From Lacrimispora indolis DSM 755 (lineage in GTDB: Bacteria; Bacillota; Clostridia; Lachnospirales; Lachnospiraceae): DNA of 64,000 nucleotides. The position numbers and the translations under genes were made by a program. This document shows, one piece after another, positions 52,301-62,830 of the stretch (its first letter is position 1; every line of letters begins with the position of its first letter). Under the pieces are notes generated by a model, which worked only from the letters and a program-made list of their open reading frames with translations, did no database searches and was not told where the DNA came from. Where the stretch lies: positions 5,250,001-5,314,000 of the forward strand of contig NZ_AZUI01000001.1 in NCBI RefSeq assembly GCF_000526995.1. Reading direction: 5' to 3'.

Positions 52301-53680
52301 TTATTCGTCTAAAGCCTCTTGCATTTTTTCTTCCAGGTTTTTCATGGTATCTTCAGGGCTTACGGAACCGTTTACAATCAGCGCTTCGGTCTGCTCGCAC
52401 CAGATTACGTTTAATTGCTGGAACCTGCTGGAGGTCTCATCCTGAGCCATCTTAGGATCTACGGTTGCTGCTATCTCTAAGAAAACCTTCATTTCCTCAG
52501 GAAAATTCTTAAATTCAAGCCCTTCTGCAATCAGACTCTGGGAAACAGGAATAAAATTGCCTTCTTCGCAGAAAAGCTTCATATTGTCTTTTCTGGCGAT
52601 ATAGTCGATAAAGATGGCACAGGCATTGGGGTATTTGGTTTCTTTATAAGCAAATAATCCGTTTCCGCCAAGATCAGAAGTTGTTTTCCCATTGACCTGC
52701 GGCATGTATGTAACAGCCCAGCCGTCTTTGAAGTTTTCATCCATAAAGGTAGTATGCCAGCTTCCGGCAAATACGAATGCAGTTTTTTGTGCCGAGAACA
52801 TCATGTTGGTCTGGGCATCCTGCAGAAAGCTCGCCTTAGGCATCAGTCCTTCTTTCGTCCAATCGCCCAGCATGGTTAAGACCTCCAGAGTCTCCGGAGA
52901 ATTGACAGCAATTTCAGTTCCGTCATCACTTAAGATTTTACCGCCGTTCATGTAAAGGAGGGGAAGGAACCGGTAACCATTACCATTCTCCCAGATTCCC
53001 GAAAATGCCGTATCCAGATCATATTCTGCTTTCAGCTTTCTGGAAATCTCAGTCAATTCTTCCAAACTCCAGCCATCAGTGGTATTCTTTGGAATCCGGA
53101 TTCCCGCTTCCTCAAACATTTTCTTATTGTAGAAGATCGCAATGGTATCGGTATGATGGGGCAAACCAACCAGCTTTCCGTTATAAGTAAGAGCTTCTTT
53201 ATAAGCCGGAATCAAATCATCTAAAGTTTCTTGTGAAATTTTCCCGGTCAGATCAAGCATCACATCCGCTTCTTTAAATTTACCTAATCTCTGATAGGTA
53301 TACCGCATTACATCCGGCCATTCATTGCCGGCGATCATGGTATCCAGCTGATCCCGGAAGGTTTTGGATGGATAAGCTTCCGCAACCAGCTCTATCTCCG
53401 GATGATCTTTCCGGAACCGGTCAAGAACTGCTTTCCAGGCTGCTGTATCCGATGGAGAGCCTTCCCAATAAGCGAACTTGATCACCGCACCATCTTCTGC
53501 TTTTAATTCTTCTTCATTTGCTGCTTCGGCCTGAGCCGGTGCTCCTGTCTCCTGGGTATTTGCTTCGGTCTGGCCGGCTGCGGCCGGCGGCGGTGTGCTT
53601 TTTCCCGAACACCCTGATGACAACACAATGGCTGACATCATAAGAACTGCTGCTAACATCTTTCCTGTTTTTGATTTCAT
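52301..53680 (-). CDS. Sugar ABC transporter substrate-binding lipoprotein
   Basis: 459 residues. Lipoprotein signal with lipobox LSSGC near residue 24, then a Pro/Ala/Glu-rich linker and a family 1 solute-binding fold (VIKFAYWEGSPSDTAAWKAVLDRF; GLPHHTDTIAIFYNKKMFEEAG; FVFAGSWHT). It delivers an oligosaccharide to the two permeases encoded upstream. The ATP-binding subunit is not in the cluster, as is usual where one MsmX-like ATPase serves many sugar importers. Confidence 0.92.
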   Translation of the reverse strand: MKSKTGKMLAAVLMMSAIVLSSGCSGKSTPPPAAAGQTEANTQETGAPAQAEAANEEELKAEDGAVIKFAYWEGSPSDTAAWKAVLDRFRKDHPEIELVAEAYPSKTFRDQLDTMIAGNEWPDVMRYTYQRLGKFKEADVMLDLTGKISQETLDDLIPAYKEALTYNGKLVGLPHHTDTIAIFYNKKMFEEAGIRIPKNTTDGWSLEELTEISRKLKAEYDLDTAFSGIWENGNGYRFLPLLYMNGGKILSDDGTEIAVNSPETLEVLTMLGDWTKEGLMPKASFLQDAQTNMMFSAQKTAFVFAGSWHTTFMDENFKDGWAVTYMPQVNGKTTSDLGGNGLFAYKETKYPNACAIFIDYIARKDNMKLFCEEGNFIPVSQSLIAEGLEFKNFPEEMKVFLEIAATVDPKMAQDETSSRFQQLNVIWCEQTEALIVNGSVSPEDTMKNLEEKMQEALDE

Positions 53681-53713
53681 TCTGCTCCTCCTGTTTATTA
53701 AGATTATATTTCA

Positions 53714-54544
53714 CTATCCCTTGATACCCGATGATGCGATACCCTGTACAAATTGCTTCTGAAATATCAAAAACACAATCAGCACCGGTATCGTAGTGAT
53801 CAATGCGGCACTCATCAGCATGTTCCAATTGACAAACTGTGCCCCATTGAGTAATTGCAGCCCTATCTGAACCGTATACATGCTGCTTTTTGACAATACG
53901 ATCAAAGGCCATTGAAAATCATTCCAGCGCCACATAACTGTAAAGATCACCAGAACACTGATCAAAGACTTTGTGTTGGGTAAAATGACCTTTGTAAAAA
54001 TCTGAAACTCGGTTGCGCCGTCTATTCTGGCTGCTTCAATCAGTTCATCCGGAATTTCTGACATAAACTGTCTTGACAAGAACAGTCCAAAAGCTTCCGC
54101 ACATGGCGGCAGAATCAGTCCCGCATAAGTATTGACCATCTTAAATTTTGACAGGATTATAAAGTTAGGGATCATGGTCACCTGCACCGGAATCATCAGT
54201 GTGCTTAAGATGATCAGGAAACACAGTTCCTTACCCTTAAACTTATATTTAGCGAATGCAAATCCTGCCAGAAGGTTAATAAAAACAGTTATCGTGGTGG
54301 CTGAGACAGTTACAATGGTACTATTCTTAAAATACACCAGAAAGTTGTTTTCCCGAAAGGATTTAGCAAAATTACCAAACTCAAACCGGCTGGGCCACAG
54401 GGTGGGCGGATAGGCAAATATTTCCTCCACCGGCTTAACCGCCGTCACAAACATCCAATAAAACGGAAAGAGAAAAATAATGGTGATGCAGATAATTGCG
54501 ATATAGGTGAACACATCCAGGGCAGTTATTCTTTTCTTGACCAT
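53714..54544 (-). CDS. Sugar ABC transporter permease (MalG-type)
   Basis: 276 residues, six membrane helices. The EAA loop for ATPase contact is EAARIDGATEFQIFTKVILPNTK. It ends GIASSGIKG, typical of the MalG/LacG family (carbohydrate uptake class 1). The start overlaps the MalF-type stop by one base (TGATG-type overlap). Confidence 0.93.
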   Translation of the reverse strand: MVKKRITALDVFTYIAIICITIIFLFPFYWMFVTAVKPVEEIFAYPPTLWPSRFEFGNFAKSFRENNFLVYFKNSTIVTVSATTITVFINLLAGFAFAKYKFKGKELCFLIILSTLMIPVQVTMIPNFIILSKFKMVNTYAGLILPPCAEAFGLFLSRQFMSEIPDELIEAARIDGATEFQIFTKVILPNTKSLISVLVIFTVMWRWNDFQWPLIVLSKSSMYTVQIGLQLLNGAQFVNWNMLMSAALITTIPVLIVFLIFQKQFVQGIASSGIKG

Positions 54545-55461
54545 CAGCTTTCCTCCTTTTGGAATTTATAGCGGAACAATGTAAACAGGAACAAAATCAC
54601 AAACAAGATTACTCCTGACGCCGATGCCGGCCCATAATTATTTTTAAGGAATGCCGTCTCATAGATATACACTACCAGGGTTTTGGTAGCGTTGAGGGGG
54701 CCTCCCTTGGTCATGATATAAATCAGATCAAAGGTCTTAAACGAATAAATAATACAGGTAATCAGTATAAATACGTGAGTGGATTGAAGCAGGGGAAATG
54801 TGATGTACAAGAACTTCTGCCAGCCAGAGGCACCGTCAATGGTGGCCGCCTCAAAATAATCCGAGGATATTCCCTGAAGCCCGGCCAGATAGATCACCAT
54901 ATTGTATCCGACCCTGCTCCACAACGTACCTGCCACAATCATGATCATCGCAAAACGCGGGTCATTGAGCCAGTCGATCCTGGTAAGCCCTGCTGATTCC
55001 AACAGATAGTTAATCAGTCCCAGCTGCGGATTAAAAATCCATATAAAAATCATACCTGCCGCTACCATGGATATAATAGACGGAATATACAATGCACTTC
55101 GAAAAAATCCCCGGACCGCCATCTTTCTGTTTAACAGCACCGCTAATCCCAGAGCCAGAGTCATCAACAGCGGAACCGTTATGACGGAGAATTTAACCGT
55201 ATTTTGTAATGAGGTTAAAAATATCTGATCAGTCAATATTTTCTTAAAATTATCCAAACCTACAAACTTCGGATTTCCAAGCCCCTTCCACTTGACCAGA
55301 CTGTAATACCCGGTCATAATAAGGGGAATGATCATAAACGCCATGAATAAAATCATATTGGGCAAAATGTAAAGGTAAGGCACTATTTTTATATTTTGCC
55401 AAAACGGACGTTTTTTTAAAGTTACATCTGTCGCTGCTCTTTTCGCCAATAATCCCACCAT
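54544..55461 (-). CDS. Sugar ABC transporter permease (MalF-type)
   Basis: 305 residues, six membrane helices; EAA loop EAATIDGASGWQKFLYITFPLL. First gene of the transport operon, facing the AraC regulator. The annotated ATG has AAAGG directly abutting it; a TTG four codons later with GGTGG upstream is an alternative start. With the MalG-type partner it forms the membrane channel for the solute delivered by the lipoprotein. Confidence 0.92.
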   Translation of the reverse strand: MVGLLAKRAATDVTLKKRPFWQNIKIVPYLYILPNMILFMAFMIIPLIMTGYYSLVKWKGLGNPKFVGLDNFKKILTDQIFLTSLQNTVKFSVITVPLLMTLALGLAVLLNRKMAVRGFFRSALYIPSIISMVAAGMIFIWIFNPQLGLINYLLESAGLTRIDWLNDPRFAMIMIVAGTLWSRVGYNMVIYLAGLQGISSDYFEAATIDGASGWQKFLYITFPLLQSTHVFILITCIIYSFKTFDLIYIMTKGGPLNATKTLVVYIYETAFLKNNYGPASASGVILFVILFLFTLFRYKFQKEES

Positions 55462-55474
55462 CCTTTTTTTGCAT

Positions 55475-55772
55475 TATGTTGTTTTTTCATTTCCAAACAA
55501 ACAGACTTTTTTATTTTTCTAAAAATCCTCCACCAATCCTTCCTATTGATAAAAATATCACAATTCAAAAAACAAAATCATAATTATGACTAATACAGAT
55601 GAAAATCATTTTATTTTTTATGCATATTAACATCTTTTTTTGTTTTTCATCTTTTTTGTTTGTATATCTTTTCATACATGATAACATATAATTTAAAAAA
55701 TACATATTGTGTTTTGTTTGTTTTATATGTTATAATTTTGGAATTATAAAAATGATAAAGGGTGGTTTAACG
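55475..55772. promoter_or_regulatory. Divergent control region, sugar operon versus AraC gene
   Basis: 298 very AT-rich bases. Rightward promoter TTGTGT (55707-55712), 18 bases, TATAAT (55731-55736) in front of the AraC gene. The leftward promoter is not clear by eye. The AraC protein most likely binds in this gap. Confidence 0.55.
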
Positions 55773-56660
55773 ATGAAGAACAATTATGAAATTTCTGAAC
55801 AGCAATATATGGATACCATAAAACAGACAGTCTTCGATCCCTGCGCCCCCGGCAACTACGAGCACGAGACAGGCCGAAAAGACATCATGATCATCAATCA
55901 GCAGCTGACGGATATTAATCCCCTTACCTGCGGAGAACAATACTGTGAGCCAGGCTATATGTACGGACCTAAGATGCGTGAATATTACCTGCTTCACTAC
56001 GTTTCCTCCGGCAAAGGAACCTTTATTACCGACCGGGGCACATATTCGGTTGACAGAGGTCAGATCTTCGTGATTCGCCCATTTGAAGTCACCAGCTACC
56101 AGGCCGACAAAGGACAGCCCTGGCATTATCGTTGGGTGGGGTTTATGTCCGGCTTAGATCTTTCAACCATTCTGGATGAGGATGTAATCTCAGCGCCGGA
56201 ATGCGACTATCTATTCCGTCTAATTATGGAGTGCGAGCACATGGAAAGCCTGAAAGAATATTTTATTTGTGCAAAGGTTTTTGAGATTTTAGCGCTGATC
56301 AATAAAAAGAAGCACAAGGAAAATAACAAAAGCAGAGAATATATCTTAGCTGCCAAGAATTTTATAGAGGTCAATTATCAAAATCCTGATCTAACCGTCG
56401 CCCAGATCGCCGACCGAATCAATCTGGACAGAAGTTATTTCAGCACATTGTTTAAGAAGTATATGGACAAATCCCCCCAGGCCTATCTGATGGATCTGCG
56501 GCTGAGCAAAGCAGCCGAACTCATTGCCTTCAAGGGAATGACAACCGGTGATGCCGCCATGGCCTGCGGCTACTCCGATGTCCTGAATTTCTCCAGGATG
56601 TTCAAAAAAAAATTCAATGTTCCCCCTTCGAAATTCTCAAAGAGGGAACTGGTTAATTAG
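55773..56660 (+). CDS. AraC-family transcriptional regulator
   Basis: 295 residues from MKNNYEISEQQ (GGGTGG seven bases upstream; the frame begins at 55707). An N-terminal cupin-like sugar-sensing domain (HYVSSGKGTFITDRGTYSV, residues about 75-95) is followed by two C-terminal helix-turn-helix motifs (LTVAQIADRINLDRSYFSTLFKKY and TTGDAAMACGYSDVLNFSRMFKKKF). It is divergent from the sugar transport operon, which it most probably activates when the sugar is present. Confidence 0.92.
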   Translation: MKNNYEISEQQYMDTIKQTVFDPCAPGNYEHETGRKDIMIINQQLTDINPLTCGEQYCEPGYMYGPKMREYYLLHYVSSGKGTFITDRGTYSVDRGQIFVIRPFEVTSYQADKGQPWHYRWVGFMSGLDLSTILDEDVISAPECDYLFRLIMECEHMESLKEYFICAKVFEILALINKKKHKENNKSREYILAAKNFIEVNYQNPDLTVAQIADRINLDRSYFSTLFKKYMDKSPQAYLMDLRLSKAAELIAFKGMTTGDAAMACGYSDVLNFSRMFKKKFNVPPSKFSKRELVN

Positions 56661-56734
56661 GAGTGACTGAAAACTGCTTGAGTTAAAATGTATATTCCAC
56701 TTTGTGAGCCGGAAAACACATTGGCACAATGAGT

Positions 56735-57763
56735 TCAGACATGCTCCCGGCAGGTCCGCCCGGCAGCCTGAGCGGCAACGATCCGATAGGCACTAAGAAA
56801 AGCATTGGCAGATGCTGCCCCCTGCCCGGCGATGTCAAAAGCAGTTCCATGAGCCGGAGTGGTAACAGGAGCCGGAAGTCCGGCGGCCACCGTAACGGCA
56901 TTTGCAAAATCTTTCAATTTCAGTGCAATCTGGCCCTGATCATGATATAAGGTCACCACCCCGTCAAATTCCCCTCGGAAGGCCCGGATAAAGATAGTAT
57001 CCGAAGGAAATGGCCCTGACACACAGACCCTTTTCTCTACGGCAGCAGCAATGGCCGGTTGGATCATATCAATCTCCTCTCTGCCGCAAAGCCCATTTTC
57101 ACCGGCATGGGGATTTAAGGCACATACTGCAATTCTCGGTGCTGCGATGCCGGCCGCCTTCATGGTCTGATCTGCCAGCAGAATGGCTTCTTCTATTTTA
57201 TCGCGGCTTAAATATTGACCGATCCTGGCCAGAGGAATATGGCTTGTCACCCGGGAAGTCCACAAGCCTTCCACCACATTCATCTCCCCGGTCAGGCCGG
57301 TGTATTCCATGGCTTCCTGAAACAGCTGAAGCTCACTTTCAACATCCGGTCTGACCAGCTTCATGGCTCCTTTGTTAAAGGGTGCATAACAGATCCCGTC
57401 AATGATTCCCTTTTGGTACAGCTCCACCGCCTTTGCGATCATAACAAAAACTGCCTGACCGCAAACAGGATTCAACTTCCCATATCCAATCCCGCCCAGT
57501 TCCGCCTCCTGCAATTCATAAACTGTGATTCTCCCCAGGTTTTCCTGTTCCATTTTTGCTAAATCCGTTTCACTGCTGATCACTTCATAATCTAAGCTGA
57601 CCTGTAAAAGCTCCATTTCCCTTTTCAATATGGATTCATGCCCGATAATCAAAGGAACTGCATCCTTGCTTAATTCCCCCGACTGCAGGCATTTCACCAC
57701 CAATTCGGTTCCAATTCCGGAATAATCCCCCAGCAAAACTCCTATCACCGGTTTTTTCTTCAT
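56735..57763 (-). CDS. pdxA: PdxA-family 4-hydroxythreonine-4-phosphate dehydrogenase-like protein
   Basis: 342 residues from MKKKPVIGVLLGDYSG; the frame reaches 57814. Metal-dependent NAD(P) dehydrogenase family: LNPHAGENG, FPSDTIFIRAF and LYHDQGQIALKL are the expected motifs with metal His residues. The usual GDPAGIGPE is GDYSGIGTE here. PdxA acts in vitamin B6 synthesis, but the PdxA2 subfamily works in threonate/erythronate catabolism. No pdxJ or other B6 gene and no four-carbon-acid kinase is near, so the role is unresolved. It is isolated between the AraC gene (convergent) and the opp operon. Confidence 0.85.
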   Translation of the reverse strand: MKKKPVIGVLLGDYSGIGTELVVKCLQSGELSKDAVPLIIGHESILKREMELLQVSLDYEVISSETDLAKMEQENLGRITVYELQEAELGGIGYGKLNPVCGQAVFVMIAKAVELYQKGIIDGICYAPFNKGAMKLVRPDVESELQLFQEAMEYTGLTGEMNVVEGLWTSRVTSHIPLARIGQYLSRDKIEEAILLADQTMKAAGIAAPRIAVCALNPHAGENGLCGREEIDMIQPAIAAAVEKRVCVSGPFPSDTIFIRAFRGEFDGVVTLYHDQGQIALKLKDFANAVTVAAGLPAPVTTPAHGTAFDIAGQGAASANAFLSAYRIVAAQAAGRTCREHV

Positions 57764-57922
57764 ATTACCAGACTCTCCTTTGCTTAAATTTGAATTAATC
57801 CTAGCATGTTCCATTCATATTTACAACGGCATTTTGTTCGTTAAAAATAACATTATGTTTCAATATGGTTTTTGATAAACCACTCCCGTTTGCAGGCCGG
57901 GAAGAAAGACCGGGTATAAATA

Positions 57923-57953
57923 AAACACCCAGGAAACAATTCCTGGGTGTTCT
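57923..57953 (-). terminator. Terminator of the opp operon
   Basis: On the minus strand ACACCCAGGAA and TTCCTGGGTGT pair perfectly, followed by TTTTATTT. Confidence 0.88.
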
Positions 57954-57975
57954 CTTCATATTCAGACAATCTTTA

Positions 57976-59670
57976 TTATTCCATGGTAGCGTACTGGAAG
58001 AACCAGTATCCGTATGGAGAATACCATGAACCTTTTAACTTGGGATCCTGTAACCATGGCTGGCTGTAATAAGCGATCGGAGCGATAGCAGAATCCTCTA
58101 AAATCATGTTCTCTGCTTCGTGCAGCAATGAATAGTGCTTTGCAACATCAGGAGTGGAGTTTGCTTCATTAAGTTTCTTATCAACTTCCGGGTTATTGTA
58201 CTTACCATCGTTATTACCGCTGGTGGACATTAATAAGTTCAGCATATTGGAGGGGTCGTCATAGTCAAGTAACCAGCCGTTACGTGCAATCTGGAAATCA
58301 CCTGCACGACGGGTAGGTGTAAAGGTCGACCATTCAACGATCTTAATGTCCATATTAACTCCCAGCGCTTCCTTCCAGCAGCTCTGTAAATACTCAGCTA
58401 TTGGCTTATGGAACAGCTGGTCATTGGTCATGTATTCAATAGTTGGGAATCCCTGACCATCCGGATATCCTGCTTTTGCAAGAAGCTCTTTTGCCTTTGC
58501 AATATCAGCGTCATGATCGGAGATATTAAAGAAATCGCCGCCGTTATTCTTACGGGTCACCTCTTCAAAGGAAGAACCACTTTCTGCATCAGAGATACCA
58601 GGGCCAACGAAATTCGTTGACGGAGCGTAAATTCCCTGCATAACCGTATTAGCAACATAATCACGGTCAATTGCAAGACTCAGTGCCTTACGTACATCCG
58701 GGTTGTTAAACGGTTCCTTCTGGGTCTGGAAGCTTATATAATATGTGCCCATGGTGGCTCCAATCTGGAAATCCTCGGTATCTCTCAGGGTTGGAATTTC
58801 ATCCGTAGGAAGAGTTTTGATCAAGGAAACTTCACCTGCCTGGTATGCACTGTAAGCTGCGTTGGCATCTTCCATCAGGACAAACTTTAAGGTATTTAAA
58901 GTAACCTTACTTGCATTCCAGTAATTTTCATTCTTACCAAAGGTAATGTGGGAACCTGGCACCCATTCAATCATCTTTAAAGGACCATTGCTTACATAAG
59001 TCTCCGGCTTTAAGGTCCACTGGTCACCATTTGCCTCAATCGCAGCCTTCTGTACAGGAACCATGGATGCATGAGTGATCAGCTTTGAAAAATATACACA
59101 GGGAACTGACAGTTCAACCACAAAGGTCTTTTCATCAGGAGCGGAAACAGCCAGAGCATCTGGATTGCCTGCAGCTGCCTCTTCATAGCCTTTTACATAA
59201 CCCAGCATATCTCCTGCATAAGGAGCTCCCGTATTAGGATCAGCAAGTCTCTTCCATGAATATACAAAATCTTCGGCTGTCAGCGGTGTGCCATCGCTCC
59301 ACTTTAAGCCATCACGAAGATGGAAGGTATAGGTAAGGCTATCATCAGATAAATCAAAAGATTCAGCCTGACCGCCCACTATCTTGTTCTCCGAATCAAC
59401 GATCATCAGAGGTTCAAACGCATGAACAACAATATTTGCACCATCTACAGCGGTGTTTAATGCCGGATCAATGGTTTCAGGATCTGGACCAACCTGTACA
59501 GCAAGATCAAGCGCCGTGGAAGTTCCGTTCGCAGGGGCTGCAGTTTCGCCACCAGCTGCCGCAGTTGTGTCAGAGCCTGCTTTTGTGCCTGCAGTATTAT
59601 TCCCACCGCAAGCGGACAGAATCATACCGGTTGCCATGACAGCAGCCAGTATAAGTGACATTTTCTTCAT
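57976..59670 (-). CDS. oppA: Oligopeptide ABC transporter substrate-binding lipoprotein
   Basis: 564 residues from MKKMSLILAAVM (TAGGAGGAAATTT upstream). Lipoprotein signal with lipobox ILSAC near residue 21 and a Gly/Thr/Ala linker, then the family 5 fold with DLAVQVGPDPETIDPALN, HLRDGLKWSDGTPLTAEDFVYSW (the family signature) and a C-terminal YGYWFFQY. It captures oligopeptides outside the cell. Last gene of the operon behind oppF. Confidence 0.94.
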   Translation of the reverse strand: MKKMSLILAAVMATGMILSACGGNNTAGTKAGSDTTAAAGGETAAPANGTSTALDLAVQVGPDPETIDPALNTAVDGANIVVHAFEPLMIVDSENKIVGGQAESFDLSDDSLTYTFHLRDGLKWSDGTPLTAEDFVYSWKRLADPNTGAPYAGDMLGYVKGYEEAAAGNPDALAVSAPDEKTFVVELSVPCVYFSKLITHASMVPVQKAAIEANGDQWTLKPETYVSNGPLKMIEWVPGSHITFGKNENYWNASKVTLNTLKFVLMEDANAAYSAYQAGEVSLIKTLPTDEIPTLRDTEDFQIGATMGTYYISFQTQKEPFNNPDVRKALSLAIDRDYVANTVMQGIYAPSTNFVGPGISDAESGSSFEEVTRKNNGGDFFNISDHDADIAKAKELLAKAGYPDGQGFPTIEYMTNDQLFHKPIAEYLQSCWKEALGVNMDIKIVEWSTFTPTRRAGDFQIARNGWLLDYDDPSNMLNLLMSTSGNNDGKYNNPEVDKKLNEANSTPDVAKHYSLLHEAENMILEDSAIAPIAYYSQPWLQDPKLKGSWYSPYGYWFFQYATME

Positions 59671-59776
59671 AAATTTCCTCCTATAAAATATATTTGTCGG
59701 CACAGTAAAACGTCATCTGTATACTGTGCCGATTTATTTTTAGCATAACATAAAAGCTATAAAATGGCAATGGAAA

Positions 59777-60757
59777 TCAATTAACTTTGTCCAAATGGTG
59801 ACACGCTGCATAATGACCGGAAGAAACCTCTTTCCACTCCGGTTCCTGGGCCGCACAAAGCTCATCGGCATAAGGACAACGGGTGCGGAAACGGCAGCCG
59901 GATGGTGGATTCACCGGGCTTGGCACATCTCCTTCCAAGACGATTCTCTTGGACTTGCGGCTGGTTTCCGGGTCCGCGATGGGAATGGCGGAAATCAGGC
60001 TCTTGGTATATGGATGCACGCTGTGGAAGGTCAGCTCATAGCTGTCCGCAAGCTCTACCATTTTTCCTAAATACATAACGCCGATCCGGTTGGAAATGTG
60101 CTTTACAATCGAAAGGTCGTGGGCAATAAATAAGTAGGTAAGGCCCATTTCCTCCTGAAGCTGCTCAAACATATTGACAACCTGTGCCTGAATGGAAACA
60201 TCCAGAGCTGATACCGGCTCATCACAGACAATGAACTGAGGATTCACTGCCAGAGCCCGGGCAATGCCCACACGCTGGCGCTGTCCGCCGGAGAATTCAT
60301 GAGGATAACGGTTTGCATGCTCTGAATTAAGTCCCACAGTTGACAGAACGGAAATAATCTGATCCTGACGGTCCTTTTTGCTGGAAGCAAGGTGATGGAT
60401 GTCGATGGCTTCACCGATAATATCTCCCACGGTCATACGGGGATCCAGGCTGGCATATGGATCCTGGAACACGATCTGCATTTTCCGGCGGTAAGGAAGC
60501 ATATTTACCTTTGTAATATCTTGCCCGTCAAAAAAGATCTTTCCTGCGGTAGGCTCGTAAAGCCGGAGCAGAGTACGGCCTGTTGTGGTCTTTCCGCAGC
60601 CGGATTCTCCAACCAGTCCCAGAGTTTCACCTTTTTTGATTCCAAAGGAAACGTTATCTACTGCCTTTACTACCTTTTTCTCAAATAATTTGCTTCCGGC
60701 GACAGGGAAATACTGCTGTAAATTTTTCACCTCTACAAGATTTTTATTTTCCATCAT
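59777..60757 (-). CDS. oppF: Oligopeptide ABC transporter ATP-binding protein OppF
   Basis: 326 residues. Walker [13 protein letters not shown] signature [15 protein letters not shown], Walker [14 protein letters not shown]-loop IAHDL, and the OppF-type C-terminal domain with three Cys ([15 protein letters not shown]), a likely iron-sulfur or metal site common in Opp/Dpp ATPases. ATGA overlap with the oppD stop indicates translational coupling. Confidence 0.95.
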   Translation of the reverse strand: MMENKNLVEVKNLQQYFPVAGSKLFEKKVVKAVDNVSFGIKKGETLGLVGESGCGKTTTGRTLLRLYEPTAGKIFFDGQDITKVNMLPYRRKMQIVFQDPYASLDPRMTVGDIIGEAIDIHHLASSKKDRQDQIISVLSTVGLNSEHANRYPHEFSGGQRQRVGIARALAVNPQFIVCDEPVSALDVSIQAQVVNMFEQLQEEMGLTYLFIAHDLSIVKHISNRIGVMYLGKMVELADSYELTFHSVHPYTKSLISAIPIADPETSRKSKRIVLEGDVPSPVNPPSGCRFRTRCPYADELCAAQEPEWKEVSSGHYAACHHLDKVN

Positions 60758-61758
60758 GCATCTCCCTTCTGCGCCTGTTCATATTCCTGTTTCTGAAGCA
60801 GCCAGCAGGCACTGTAATGAATATCAGATATGTCCGTATATGGCGGCATCTCACGAAGACAAATCTTCATGCAGGCCCTGCATCTGGGCGCAAAGGGACA
60901 GCCTGCGGGCGGATTGAGCATATCTACAGGGCTTCCTTCAATGGGAACCAGTTTGTTGTGTTCTTTCTCTGTAAGCTTCGGAATGCTTCGGATCAGGCCT
61001 TTTGTATATTCATGGCTGGGATTATAAAAAATATCATCCGTATCGCCGTATTCTACTACTTTTCCTGCATACATAACTGCAATTCGGTCGCACATATTCG
61101 CAACCACACCCAGGTCATGAGTGATCATGATGATCGCCATCCCAAGCTTTTCTTTCAGTTCCATCATCAGTTCCAGAATCTGTGCCTGAATGGTTACATC
61201 CAGAGCGGTAGTCGGTTCATCCGCGATCAAAAGCTTTGGCTCACACGCAAGAGCAATGGCAATCATGATACGCTGACGCATACCGCCGGACAGCTCGTGA
61301 GGATACTGCTTCAGACGCTTATCAGGCTCATTGATCCCTACCAGGGTTAGAAGTTCCCTTGCTCTTTCATTCGCCTGCTGTTTGTTTTTATTTGTATGAA
61401 GCATGACCACTTCAGTGATCTGGTTTCCAACCGTGTAAACCGGATTTAAGCTGGTCATGGGATCCTGGAAAATAATAGAAATTTCATTTCCCCGGATCTT
61501 TCTCATCTCCTTCTCTGTCATCTTCTCAATCTGGTGGCCGTTAAACTGAAGAGATCCGCCAATCAGCCGTCCAGGATAAGCCGTAAGTCCCATAAGGCTG
61601 TAGGCTGTTACAGACTTACCGGAACCGGACTCACCTACAATGCCAAGAACCTCTCCTTCACGAAGATGAAGGGATACATCATTAAGAGCCTTAACTTCTC
61701 CAGCCGGGGTAAAGAAGGAAAGACGTTCATTTTCAATATTAACCAAATATTCGTTCAT
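60754..61758 (-). CDS. oppD: Oligopeptide ABC transporter ATP-binding protein OppD
   Basis: 334 residues. Walker [10 protein letters not shown], signature [15 protein letters not shown], Walker [13 protein letters not shown]-loop ITHDLG, and the C-terminal Cys cluster ([15 protein letters not shown]). It pairs with OppF to power import through OppB/OppC. The ATG at 61758 follows oppC by 14 bases. Confidence 0.95.
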   Translation of the reverse strand: MNEYLVNIENERLSFFTPAGEVKALNDVSLHLREGEVLGIVGESGSGKSVTAYSLMGLTAYPGRLIGGSLQFNGHQIEKMTEKEMRKIRGNEISIIFQDPMTSLNPVYTVGNQITEVVMLHTNKNKQQANERARELLTLVGINEPDKRLKQYPHELSGGMRQRIMIAIALACEPKLLIADEPTTALDVTIQAQILELMMELKEKLGMAIIMITHDLGVVANMCDRIAVMYAGKVVEYGDTDDIFYNPSHEYTKGLIRSIPKLTEKEHNKLVPIEGSPVDMLNPPAGCPFAPRCRACMKICLREMPPYTDISDIHYSACWLLQKQEYEQAQKGDA

Positions 61759-61772
61759 GGAATCTCTCCTCC

Positions 61773-62813
61773 TTAATCTTTCAGCTTTGGATCGAATGCA
61801 TCACGCAGACCATCGCCCAGCAGGTTGAAGCTTAGAATAATGATAGAAATCATAAGTGCCGGTGCAAACAAACGGTGTGGATAGCTTTGCAGACCATTTA
61901 ACGCAGCGCTTGCAAGGCTTCCCAAAGAAGGCATGGGCGCAGCAACGCCAAGGCCAAGGAAGCTTAAAAAGCTCTCCGTAAAAATAGAAGAAGGAATCTG
62001 CAGCGTAGTCGTAACAATCAGAGTACCGATACAGTTTGTAAGCAGGTGCTTCTTAATGATATGACCGCTGGAAGCGCCAAGGGCCCTTGCCGCAGTTACA
62101 TATTCCTGTTCCTTTAAAATCAGGATCTGGCTTCGCACAATACGTGCCATACCTACCCAGTAAAGCAGGGCAAACACAACGAAAATACTGATTAAGTTAA
62201 CGCCGATGACCTGGATCCACTGAAAACCAGGTCTTTGAGACAACGCTTTCAAAGGCTGGTCAAAAGCAACAGATAAAAGTACGATAATCAGAATATCCGG
62301 CACAGTATAGATCATATCTACGATACGCATCATAATCATATCCACCCATCCGCCGAAGAAACCTGCAATGGATCCATATAGGGAGCCAATAAGTAAAATG
62401 ATACAGGAAGCGATCAGACCGACCATCAGAGAAACACGGCTTCCCATCATAACACGGATCGCATAATCCCTGCCTAAGTTATCCGTTCCTAAAATATGAG
62501 GAAATACATCTTCTCCAGCATCCATGGCAGTCAGTTCCTTTTGGGAATACTGCATTGGAGCAAGGTTTTCACTTCCCCTGATCTGCTGCTCATAGCTATA
62601 GGGGTAGAGCTGCGGCACAATAAATGACAAAATAAATACAATAATGATTACAGCAAGGCTGATCATTGAAATCTTGTTCTTTTTAAGGCGTCTTATTCCA
62701 TCCTTCCAGAATCCAACGCTTTTGCGCATAACAGTCAGGCTTTCTTTTTCTGCATCGCTTGCCGGGAGAAAGTCTTCCACATTAAGCTGCATTGATAATT
62801 TATTCTTTGGCAT
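61773..62813 (-). CDS. oppC: Oligopeptide ABC transporter permease OppC
   Basis: 346 residues with a long cytoplasmic N-terminus and six membrane helices. The first, near residue 48, is ISLAVIIIVFILSFIVPQLY. Contact loop TAARALGASSGHIIKKHLL; the C-terminus GDGLRDAFDPKLKD is characteristic of OppC/DppC. It is located 17 bases downstream of oppB. Confidence 0.95.
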   Translation of the reverse strand: MPKNKLSMQLNVEDFLPASDAEKESLTVMRKSVGFWKDGIRRLKKNKISMISLAVIIIVFILSFIVPQLYPYSYEQQIRGSENLAPMQYSQKELTAMDAGEDVFPHILGTDNLGRDYAIRVMMGSRVSLMVGLIASCIILLIGSLYGSIAGFFGGWVDMIMMRIVDMIYTVPDILIIVLLSVAFDQPLKALSQRPGFQWIQVIGVNLISIFVVFALLYWVGMARIVRSQILILKEQEYVTAARALGASSGHIIKKHLLTNCIGTLIVTTTLQIPSSIFTESFLSFLGLGVAAPMPSLGSLASAALNGLQSYPHRLFAPALMISIIILSFNLLGDGLRDAFDPKLKD

Positions 62814-62830
62814 CTTCTTTCTCCTTTCCC

